From Pectinophora gossypiella (taxonomy: Eukaryota > Arthropoda > Insecta > Lepidoptera > Gelechiidae): a stretch of DNA of 64,000 bases. Under the pieces are notes generated by a model, which did no database searches, had not been told where the DNA came from, and worked only from the letters and a program-made list of their open reading frames with translations. A program made the translations under genes and the position numbers. Shown here in pieces: positions 45,501 through 57,500 of this stretch (within the stretch, counting starts at the first letter, position 1; each line of letters opens with the position of its first letter). Location of the stretch: the NCBI RefSeq assembly GCF_024362695.1, contig NC_065424.1, positions 6,140,786 through 6,204,785 of the forward strand. Direction: 5' to 3'.

Positions 45501-48500
45501 GAATGCATGGGATTAACTGTCTGAGAACTGATATTAGGCAGCTAAATTACTCAATTGTATATCAATATTTTATGTTTATTTTTATTTTTTTAAAGAACGT
45601 CTAGGGCCCTGTGCCGAGGTTTTTCTTGCAGCTTCTTTTCCCCGGCTATACAGGTTGTGAGAAGCTGCAGTAGTTTTAGGCGGATGAGACGTTCGTTATG
45701 TAAAAATTGACGATTCAAAGTGTAACTATGTTACCTACTGAATAAAGATATTTTTGAATTTGAATTTGAATATAGGTTTAAGAGGACTAAGGTCAATTAG
45801 GCATAGAATAAGGGATATGCTACATGTAGAACGGCAACTTGTTGGGAGTTTGCGTCGTTTCTCCCCAGACATAACAGACTCAAAACAATAAAGCAGTCCC
45901 AAAACGGTAGTGACAGGATAGTAAGATAGAACTTACAAACATCTTCTTGGTTCTTTCAAACTTAGTTCATCTTGCGATTACCTCTGGCTTCCCGAATTGG
46001 GATATAGTCGTGAACTTATGTAGTCGTGAACTTACGTTTAGAAGTGTGTGCCCATTGTTCCTAGACTAGATTTAAGACCATTGTTACTAACCTTTATGGA
46101 TTATGTCCGTTTTTTTATTATTATGAATACTTCTTCTCTTCTGATTCTACATTTGAAACAAACCATTTTTGATTTGATTTTGATTATATTTCGTCGCTTC
46201 ATTCTTCAGATATAAATAAGATTTACTAGGTAGTCCTTTTAACCTACAGGCAAATGATCGCACGTTCAAAGCATCGATTTATCAATCGATATTTTTTTTT
46301 TTTGTATTATCTGTGTCAATCTGTCATTCTTTTTTCGTGCGAGGCAAACTAAAGCACGCGTTCCTGGATTTTTCGATTCTAAACGTTAAAAATCCTGTTT
46401 TAACATGCCGAAAAGTAAACGTGAGAAAATTAAATCCTATCGTCGAAAATTACGCCGCCTGGAGGAAGAAGAAAAACACCATAAAAAACGACGTCGGATT
46501 GTGTACTCATCCTCAGACGAAACTTCGGGTAAGTACTGTGCTGTGCTTACAGTGTTCAGTGAGTTCTATTTTATCCAATTAAAACAAAGGCTTAGATGAT
46601 AACCGTGGGTTATCACAATTAAGCAAATTCTGCCTAGAGGTTAACCGCGGGTTAACGCGTGGCTCACTTCACACATAAAACTTGCTTTGAAGCACTTTGA
46701 GGGTAACCGTGGGCTACCACACGCTTTAGCAATGATAATAATAACCCGAAAACTAACCTGAATTTAATTCTATGACTTACATAAATAGTTTGTCATCATA
46801 ACCTCAAACTCTAACCTATCGCTTACGGTTTTTTGAACTCAGTTACTCGGGAGAAGGTTAACCGAGGGTTAACACCTCCAACTTATTCATATTTATATGA
46901 CAGCGGGTACTGTAGTTGACATTTCTGTTTCTACTTTGTAGATAATGAGCCACATGGTCAAAGTGAGATTGAGGGCGAACCCGACAGGACCTCACACGAC
47001 GAAGCCGGCGCGCTTGGAGAGACTCCGTCCAATTATGCACCTGTGTCTGATTGCGGTACAGAACCAACCGCACCCGAAGTGGCCATCAATGGAAACACAG
47101 ACCCCATACAGAGTATGATTCCGGAGCTGGATCCAGACATCCTGTCTGCTTTAGGAGAAACAACTGAGGAGACACCCAAGTTTGGAGAAAAGATTCACGA
47201 CAAGCTGGCTCAGCTTTGGCAGCCTATTCTGCGGAAAGGCTTAACAAAAGAAGCTAAAGAGAAATTGATAAAACAATTTGCAGTGCCTGAGAACTGTCCG
47301 CTACTACAAGCCCCTAAATTAAACCCAGAGCTGTTGGCTGCGGTAAGCGAACCTACTAGGTTCAAAGACAAAAGAGTAGAACAGGTACAACAACAGCTGG
47401 GGCTAGGGCTAACAGCTCTTAATAAGGGATTATCCTTACTATTAGAACCTGATGGTGAAAGGGTGTTAGCAATAAAACATCTAAGTGACAGCTGCCGCAT
47501 ACTGTGTGACTTACATTTCTTGGAAACTGAGGCCCGAAAACGATTTATAACACCGAGTTTAGAAAAGACGTTCTTATCTATAATCAAAGACGTGGAGAGA
47601 GATGATACCCTGTTTGGAAATGGCCTCTCAAACAAGATCAAAGCCTCCAAGGCTATTGAGAAGCAGGGCTTCCAAATAAAGAAGGCTGTCCCAACTACAA
47701 AGGCAGTAACTGCATCTCCTACCCCGGCGAGCAATAACCGCCCTCGGTTTCAGGGAAACTGGATGGGCCCTCCTCGATACTCTTCCAACAGGGGTGGGAG
47801 AGGGGGGCAGAGGAAGCCGGCCCAAGCTCCAAGGAGGACGACCCATGCTGCTCAATCAAAAGCACCACCATCGAGCAGACAACATGCCCCGTCGCACCAT
47901 CCATAGAGGTACATGCAGGTCGAATTAGACATTTTTATAATTGCTGGCTTAAAATTACAGAAAATAAGGAAGTTCTTAGATGGATTAGAGATGGTTTTAC
48001 TATACCACTCAACAGTAACATTTCACAAGCCAATTTCCATGCTCATGTTATCCCCGAAAGCGAACAGGCAGAAATGTTTTTATCTATAGAAAAACTTACT
48101 GTTCTAGGTGCAATTTCTATATGTAAAAGATCCAAAGAAGATTTCTTATCTAATATATTTTTGGCCCCTAAAGCAAGTGGAGGTAAAAGATTTATTCTCA
48201 ATCTTAAATCATTTAATAAATTTGTTTTATCATCTCACTTTAAAATGGAGGACCATAGGACAGCAGCAAAGCTAATTCCGAAAAAAGGCTATTTGGCCAC
48301 AATTGACCTCAAAGAGGCCTATTTATTAGTGCCTATTTGGGAAGGTCATCGTAAATATTTACGTTTTGAATTTGATCAAAAATGTTATCAGTTTAATGCT
48401 ATGCCCTATGGTCTCTCTGTTGCACCTAGAGTATTCACTAAGATTATGAAAGAAGTTGTCAGTTATTTGCGAGATCGAAATCATAAGTCTGTAATATACC

Positions 48501-51500
48501 TCGATGATATCTTGTGCATAGGCGATACTTTCGAGGAGTGCTCCCTTAACGTTAAGGAGACACTTAATTTACTTACCTGCCTCGGATTTGTAATTAATTA
48601 TGAAAAAAGTTCAATAATTCCTAAACAAACATGTAAATTTTTAGGCTTCATATTTCATACAGTTAATATGACTCTTGGCTTACCAGATGAAAAACGAAGA
48701 AATATACAGACATTATTAAATAAATTCTCTACACTGCCCGTTTGCACCATTAGGGATTTTTCCAAATTAATCGGGGTCCTTATAGCTGCTTGTCCGGCTG
48801 TTAAGTATGGCTGGCTATACACTAAAGAATTTGAGCGACAAAAATACTTGGCACTTCAAAAATATGCTGATTTTGAGGTTAAAATTAAATTACCAAATTG
48901 CATTTTAGATGACTTAAATTGGTGGAGAACCAATATTATGTCCGTCTCAAACTCTTTAAGACCCGATGATAACTTCAAGCTGGAAATATTTTCCGACGCT
49001 TCTAGATCTGGATGGGGAGCTTATTGCAATGACAGCCGAGTTAATGGTCAATGGAAAGATGATGAGCTCTTTCATCACATTAACTATTTAGAACTCCTAG
49101 CCGTATTTTTAGCATTAAAAAGTTTTTCTAAAAATTTAACTAACTGCTCTATCCTACTTAGAGTTGACAATACGACGGCTTTATGTTATATAAACCGTAT
49201 GGGTGGGACACAGTTTCCACACCTTAACGAACTGACAAAACAAATTTGGCAATGGTGCGAGAGGCGAGGCATTTGGCTTTACGCATCTTACATCAACACG
49301 AAGGAAAATATAGAAGCCGACGAAGAATCGCGTAAGATTAACGCAGATATAGAGTGGGAACTAGCCGATTGGGCATTTTACAAAATAGTCGCCACTCTAG
49401 GTGAACCGGATATAGACTTATTCGCCTCTCGCACTAATGCCAAATGCGCTACTTATGTATCCTGGAAGCAGGACCCTGACGCTCTCTCGGTGGATGCTTT
49501 TACAATTCCTTGGCATTCATACAACTTTTACGCCTTTCCTCCTTTCGCTTTGATTCTCAAATGCTTAAGAAAAATAGTTAACGAGAGAGCGACAGGTATT
49601 TTAGTGTTCCCTTACTGGCCCGGGCAACCATGGTTCCCATTGCTAAAAAGAATGGTAGTTTCTGATATAATTTATTTTAGCCCTAACAAGAATTTGTTAC
49701 TATCTCGTTCCAGATCAATACACCCACTGCACAAGACCCTTACCCTGGGGCCCGCGACGCTCTCAGGATCGCGTTCGCAAGACGGAATACTCCCCAAGTA
49801 GCGCTAGACCTTATGCTGTCCTCTATCTCATGCAATACGTTGAAACAATATAATGTTTCATACAAGTTGTGGTGGGTATATTGTACTGAGAATAAGATTG
49901 AGGTCTTTAATCCTGATGTTTCTTCTATACTAAGTTTCTTGACAATACAGTTTAAAAATGGTGCGTCTTACGGGTCAATTAACAGCCATCGATCTGCGTT
50001 ATCGTTGCTTGTTGGGAACGATATCGGCTCAGACGATCGAATCAAACGACTTCTGAAAGGCGTTTATAAGCAGAAACCAACCCGACCCAAGTACTCTAGT
50101 ACATGGGACCCCCAGACTGTGCTAAATTACATTTCCGACTGGTTCCCTAACAAAGATTTGTCGTTAGAAAAACTCACTAAAAAGCTGGTTGTCTTATTAG
50201 CCCTATGTACCGCTCATAGAGTACAGACATTGTCCCTCATAAAGGTAAACAATATCCACAAAATGACCTCAGGAATAAAGATCTCGATACACGATATTAT
50301 TAAGACCTCTGCGGCGGGTAGAGAACCTCCCGTATTATTTTTACCGTTCTACGAAGAGAACCCGAGGATATGCCCAGCAACGGCGTTACTAGATTACCTC
50401 GAGAGGACACCATCGCTAAGACCCGACAACATAGATGAGCTTCTCATTACTCATAAGAAGCCCCATAAGAAAGCCTCTGCCCAATCGATCAGCAGATGGA
50501 TTAAGCAAACACTTTCAGAAAGTGGAGTTGACGGAAGGGTATTCAGCGCGCACAGTACGCGGCACGCGTCCACGTCGGCTGCGGCCTCCGCTGGTGTATG
50601 TCTGGACACTATAAGGAAAACAGCCGGTTGGTCCACCACGTCGCAGAGCTTCGCTAGATTTTACAACCGTCCAATTATAGAAGAAGGAGTTTTTGCTAAA
50701 ATGATTCTGAGGGATAAAAACGTTCCTTAATATATTTTTATATTATAATAAATAAATGATTGTATACTGCTCGTAAATAATTCCTTTAACTAATTATTAA
50801 TGATAAGAATAATCTGTGATTATAATTTTAAGTTTCGTTTGCTCAAAGGTAAAGAAATAAATATTTTCTGATTTCATAAAAGTGTTTTGATTAATAAACA
50901 CTAGTCTCTGAACATCTACCTAGTAAATCTTATTTATATCTGAAGAATGAAGCGACGAAATATAATATATGATCAAACGAACTTCTCAAGTGAAGTTCGA
51001 TCGATATTATATGAGTCGCTTCATTCGAAGATATAAGTTCCCTCCCAACCCGTCTGTCGATCCCCTTGTTCTATCAGAAAATATTATAGTTTCTCTCAAA
51101 AAGAATGACAGATTGACACAGATAATACAAAAAAAAAAATATCGATTGATAAATCGATGCTTTGAACGTGCGATCATTTGCCTGTAGGTTAAAAGGACTA
51201 CCTAGTAAATCTTATTTATATCTTCGAATGAAGCGACTCATATAATATCGATCGAACTTCACTTGAGAAGTTCGTTTGATCATATATTTATCATTACTCA
51301 ACAGTATTCTATAAATAGCCCGTTAAAACCCACATAATTCGCTACCATCACAATGCAATATGCACGGCGCATGCGCGGAAGCTGAATGAACGGAATGCCT
51401 GCGCGTTGCGCAACGTGTAGTAAACAAAACGTAACGATTCTTATCTGCGCCTATCTCCATGGCCGTGAGCTGGTGACGTCGCTAAATAGCGATTCATTTC

Positions 51501-54500
51501 CGTACTTCGGAAGCAGTTGTTCCCGGGTGCTATTTGCTAAGGAAATACGTTGATGTTGCATGAGCTATGTCAGGCTACATACATGCTCTTGAACAGGGTT
51601 TCCCAAACTATGGGTCCTCACCAGAGGGTCGCATAGGGGTGGGGGGGATTGCGTAGGGGGGAGGGGTTACTCAATAATAACCCTGACACCAGGGTTGATG
51701 GGGTTGGTAATCCACCTCATAACCCACACGATAACCAATATAATAACGGTCACCAAGATGCTCCAATGTGGATTGTGTGGTAAAGTTTTTAGTATCCAAT
51801 TATGACCCAAATGTCTCTTCCCCAGGCTCCACGAAGAGATCGAGCACTTCTACATGTACATGTCTCCAACCGAGACTGAGCACCTGGTCCGGACGACGGT
51901 GGTGAACCGGATCCGGCAGGCCATCCTCACACTGTGGCCGCAAGCCAGGGTCGAGGTGTTCGGCTCCTTCCGCACCGGCCTGTATTTGCCCACCAGCGAC
52001 ATTGATCTGGTTGTCATAGGTGAGTGTCTATGTGGTTAAAAGTTTCGCCGCAATGGAAGCTCTAGCGTCTTCCGAGAGACACGTCGCATTTAAGCCCCGT
52101 CGCGCTAAATACCCGTAGCGCGTCCCGTTGCGCCAGAGCCCCGTTGCACAAGGATCCCGTTACACTAAAGACCTGTAGTGCTAGAGACCCGTCGCGCTAC
52201 AGTCCCGTCGTGCTAAAGACCCGTCGCGCTCGTGACCCGTTGCGCTCGAGACCCGTCGCGCTAGAGACTCGTCGCGCTGCAGACTCGTCGTGCTACAGGC
52301 TAGTCGTGCTAGAGACTCGTTGCGCTAGAGACACATCGCGCTAAATACTCGTCGCTTTAAATACCCGTCGCACTAGTACCCCATTGCGCTAGAGCCCCGT
52401 TGCACTAGTATCCCGTCACGCTAGAGACCCGTCGCGTTAGAGACCCGTAATAAAAAAATGATTTATTGCTTGTCTACGAATATGAATATTTTACTTCCTA
52501 CTAGCAAAATGACTAACTGTGTAAAATATCAAATTATAAGTCAAGTTTCCGACGCCAGAACTGGAATACCAGATAAATCTGGTTTAATACGTGTTTAACT
52601 GCCGGCCTTGTATCCTGATTGAATGATTGAATCACACTTGACAGTGAGTTAATTTGGCCTAATTCCCCTAAACAGGATAATTTGCTCGCGTAATTTCACA
52701 TTTCAGTGACTTTACTGTCTTCGTACCCGCGCTTTCGTAAACAATTCTTCCCATTAGTAGTTAAATAAAGGTGTTATAAATTGGATTATTTTGGACAAGA
52801 CGAGATTTTATCAGTCAGTAAAGATAAAACCGGTCTTATCTTTTACTATTTCTACCCATCTTTGGATGTCAAAACGAAATGAGGCAGCAAGCCTTTCTCC
52901 CGCCTCGATAGGGATCTATCATAAACTTACGCAATAAGGACTTCCTTCTCTGTGTCTAGTACACTGATGAGTAGGAACTGATCATTGGCAGATAGTAAGT
53001 AATTGTACTACGAATAACGGAGCCATGACTCACGTCAATAAACATAGCACTCAGCTGTTGTGCAATAGTTGCTCAATCTAAGAGCCGTTTAGTACTTGCA
53101 CGAACAGAAATGTTTGCTCGAACTAAATGTATTGTTGAATCATCTGATGTTATATGAAAAGCTATACTACAAACACACACGCACACACACGCGTACAGAC
53201 ACGCGTACACACACGTGTACAGACACGCGTACACACACGCGTACAGACACGCGTACACACACGCGTACAGACACGCGTACACACACGCGCACGCACACAT
53301 ACACGCACACACACACAGAATCTTTACGTTTATTTACATACTTCTTTTGTGTACTACTCAATTTTGATATTTTATGTTTATATTTTGGCTTCATATTCCT
53401 ATATCTCTAAGGTTATACCTACACTAGCCATCTTACAAATAAAAAATAAACCAGGGATGAACTGGGTTTAAGTATTTAGCAAAGTTCAGTCGAATGTATG
53501 ATATTTGGATTCAATTTTGCTTGGCTGTCAAATACTTAAACCCACGTTCATCCCAGGATTATTTTTTATTTGTAAGATGGCTAGTTTACAACCTTAGAGA
53601 TACAGGAATGTGAAGCCAAAACATAAACATAAAATATCAAAATTGAGTAGTACACAAAAGAAGTATGCTTTAAAGCTCTATTGAAGAAGTATTTTCTGGA
53701 ACATTGACTTTGAGCTAAACTATACTATATATTATATTATATCTGTTTTATATATGTATATACTTATCTTGTAATATACTTATTTATGTAATTATCAATA
53801 AGTAGTATCTATATACGTATTTAGTAATATTAGTAATAAGTATACATTTAGTTTACTTGCTATTCATATATATTAACTCATTTATTGCGTGATAATACCG
53901 GCCCACTGAGTTTCTTTCAGGCTGTCCAAGGTTAGCTGGAAGAAATCCCAATTAGGGATAAGCTCGCCTATGCTTTATCTAACGATAAATTATATGTAAA
54001 TTTTCTTGTATTCTAAAGCAATAAAGAGTATACAAACAAACAAACAAGATATATAGGAGTTCTGTAAGAGTTTGGGAGCCTGGTGATCTGTCACACAGGG
54101 TCGGGGGCTAGTATAGATACCAGTTTCTCACGAAGGCATTACAGTATGGTATCATTACCCTAGTTAAGATTACATAATTTATGTCACCTTTGTGAAGAGA
54201 AAATAAATATTTTTTTATTATTATTATTATTATACAGGGTAGGTTCGCGCCCAGCAGTGGGACGTATAATTTATGATATATGCATTGTTTTAGGCGGATG
54301 AGACGTTCGTTATGTAATAATTGACGAATCAAAGTGTAACTATGTTACCTACTGAATAAAGATATTTTTGAATTTTGAATATACAGGTGTTAAATGACAC
54401 TAACGAAATAAATTTTAGAACTTCTACTTGATTGTACTTAAAACGATGTTAGGTGTTTTATTGTCGGAAATGTTTAAGGTTTTGAGTTTTTTTCTGCGCC

Positions 54501-57500
54501 GCAATGTACATCGAACAAAGCGAAAGCCTCGATTTCTTGTATTTGTTTTCAGTTCATATCAATTCAGAATCATGGTCTGAATCATCTCTTAAAGTTTTCG
54601 TTACGATGTCACTAACACCCTGTATAATGAAACAAAATGCATCAAGTGATACGCTTGTTGATATGCAGATAAAGTTTCTAATCGCGGTTACCCACATAAA
54701 TAATTCGTTATATCTTGATAAGAATTGTTTTGTTTTTGTTTTCGGAAATTTTAGGGTTTTTCTTTATAATGACAGAGAAGCAGACCTGAGGCAAGAGGGA
54801 AACCACTGCTCTATTTTTTGCTTAAAAGTAGCATCGAGAATTAATTTTTTTTAAACTTTATTTATTTTAGCGGTTTTTATCTATGTATAAATGCCAACCC
54901 CATCGTAACTAAAATAATCTTCTTCTTCTATCGTGTGGGTTGTGAAGTGAATTACCAACTTCATCAACCCTGGTGTCAGGGTTACTATTGAGCCGCCAAA
55001 GGCCCCTGACATGACTCATATAGCGACTACGTACTTACATCAGTAAGTAGTAACAGAGACCAACGGCTTAACGTGCCTTCCGAAACACGGATCGTCTAAC
55101 TTTCGGACAACCAGGTGATCAGCCTGTAATATCCTAACCAAAATAGGGACCACAAAGTAATTATTGTGATATGTCCCCGCCGGGAATCGAACCCAGGACC
55201 TCCGGATCGGGAGTCCAATGCTCAACCACTGAACGACAGAGGCCGTAAAATGATTAAAATAGCAAATAACTAGACCTTATTACTATGTAATTATTATACA
55301 CTCACCCTGAAAGGGGTCCCTGAAAATATTGTATTACCAAGTTGTAAAAAGCCACAGCCGCCTCGGAAGTTGGAGCACTAAGGTGGGCTGGTATATAACC
55401 TACGTCTAATTGGTTTAATTTAAAATATTTCATCAGCGACTCCCTTTCATTCCGATTCTTGACACATTCCATCAAAATATGCGCCACATCTTCAACCCTA
55501 TTACAAACATCACAGTTCGGGGAATCCGGTTTTTTTTATTAAGAATGATGACGGCTTGTAGTTTTCATAGATATTGGCGCGAAACTATGTAATGTTACTT
55601 TAGTAAACAGAATCAAGCCACACATATTATCAACTCGGAGTCAGGGGGCGCCCATATCTCGTGAAGCGCTGACCATGACGACCCGTCTTCGCCATTATGG
55701 CATGAGTCAGAGTTTGTTTGCTCAGCTTTTTTTGACGTGACTTATTGTGAATTCGCCGTAAATGGCATTAATTATTTGATACCTGATTGTCCGAAAGTAA
55801 GATGATCCGTGCTTCGGAAGGCACGTTAAGCCGTTGGTCCCGGTTACTACTTACTGATGTAAGTAAGTAGTCGTTACATGAGTCATATCAGGGGCCTTTG
55901 GCGGCTCAATAGTAACCCTGACACCAGGGTTGATGAGGTTGGTACGTCACCTCACAACCCACACGATAAGAAGAAGACTATTTGATAGGACAAATGGGGA
56001 TTTTGCTCGGTATATGACGTTACTTCTCTAAAGAACAGTGGCGTTTAAAAATAAAGCGTGATTTATCAATCACGCCTTGTTTGGCGACATGTTTTTCAAG
56101 TCACTTATGATCTTCTTTCGTGTGGGTTGTGAGGTGGATTACCAACCCCATCAACCCTGGTGTCAGGGTTATTACGGAGCCGCCATAGGCCCCTGAAATG
56201 ACTCATGTAAAGACTACGTACTTATATTAGTAAGTAGTAACCGGTACCAATGGCTTAACGTGCCTTCCGAAGCACGGATCATCTTACTTTCGAACAATCA
56301 GGTGATCAGCCTGTAATGTCCTAACCAAACTAGGGATCACAAAGTAATTTTTGTTATGTCCCCATCGGGATTCGAACCCGGGACCTCTGGATCATGAGCC
56401 CAACGCTCAACCACTGGACCACAGATCTCGTTTAACAACGGCACTCGGTCAGAACAATAATTTTGTATGAAGTATCCAAAGTTGTCTAGCGACAGATGAT
56501 GAGCCCATAGCCCTTTATAATGGTTCCACATGTTACAGGATCAATCCCTCTGTCGGTTTTTACGACATCTCCCAGTAGAAACAAGCTAGTAAAAAACTAT
56601 GAATTGTAAAAGGGAGTTTCCCGCTTACATACATACATAAACTCACGCCTATTTCCCACCGGGGTAAGCAGAGACTATAGAATTCCATTTGCTTCGATCC
56701 TGACACACTTGTCTTGCTTCCTCCACATTCATCAATCGCTTCATACACGCACGCCGGTTCAGAGTAGATCGTATTAAACCTTTTCTAAGGACATCTCCAA
56801 TTCCCATTCCAATTTTCCTGCTTAGTCATCGACATTGATATTTCTTGTTTTGAATCGAATTAAATCCGGTATAATAAGGAAGATAATTTAAGTAACATGT
56901 AGGTACATTGATCGAACACGTATTTGATTTGATGGTATATAACACAAACAGCTTATACGACGTCCTAATAACGATCACATATTAATAATATATTTAATAT
57001 ATTCAATATTCTTTATTTGCATACTATGATGGTGTACAAGTTTGTAAGTTACATAATGAGTTTCACATCATAGACCCTTTCGGGCACAACAAAATAGAAG
57101 TCTAGTTACTCTGGCAATATTACGCTACTACGCTACTTACCCTTAAAAAAGAAGTGTTCTGATATTTTTTTTAATGTTTATTTTATCCGTAGAACAGTCA
57201 AATGACAGGCTTAAAAGGCTACTAGCCAGAGCCGTAAAACACGTTTAAAAATACGCCATGTACTCTGCCAACGATGTCTGTTTTCCAACCTCTTGTGATT
57301 ATTGTGACTAATATACCAGTTTACTAATGCAGTCCGATCTCCATGACCCAAGGACCCAAGCTTAAGTATCCTTGGGTTGTTACAAGCTCTGTATTACAAG
57401 AAATTTTCTTGTAAAATTTTTCATTATTACAAGAATGTGTTTATCAAAACTACGTATGTCGCTACGCCGGCGGGGTCGGTATCGGGGTTCTGAAGTGTTT

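Larger units (their letters stand above)
46183..51288 (+). mobile_element. DIRS-type tyrosine-recombinase retrotransposon, apparently intact
   Basis: About 5.1 kb, in sense orientation within TENT4 intron 1. The left inverted terminal repeat is 46183-46334 and the right is 51098-51288, with ~130 bp complementary between them. An internal complementary region (50916-51040) is the reverse complement of the outer left end followed by that of the outer right end, the arrangement expected if it templates the circle junction. Three overlapping ORFs encode Gag, RT/RNase H/methylase-like and tyrosine recombinase, all uninterrupted apart from a putative gag intron. The family replicates through a circular DNA inserted by its recombinase rather than by an integrase. 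Confidence 0.93.

Noticed and set aside
47210..47734. 174-codon open frame antisense to gag
   Set aside because: Shadow of the gag coding sequence; no independent features.
50964..51288. Independent MITE nested at the DIRS right end
   Set aside because: First read as a small element with ~76-bp terminal repeats, but the parts are fully explained as the second half of the ICR plus the right ITR.
52078..52450. CRISPR-like regular repeats
   Set aside because: Head-to-tail 16-bp minisatellite without unique spacers, in a eukaryotic intron.
53073..53471. Open frames rich in Thr/His/Arg or Cys/Val on both strands
   Set aside because: Products of the alternating AC/CG microsatellite.
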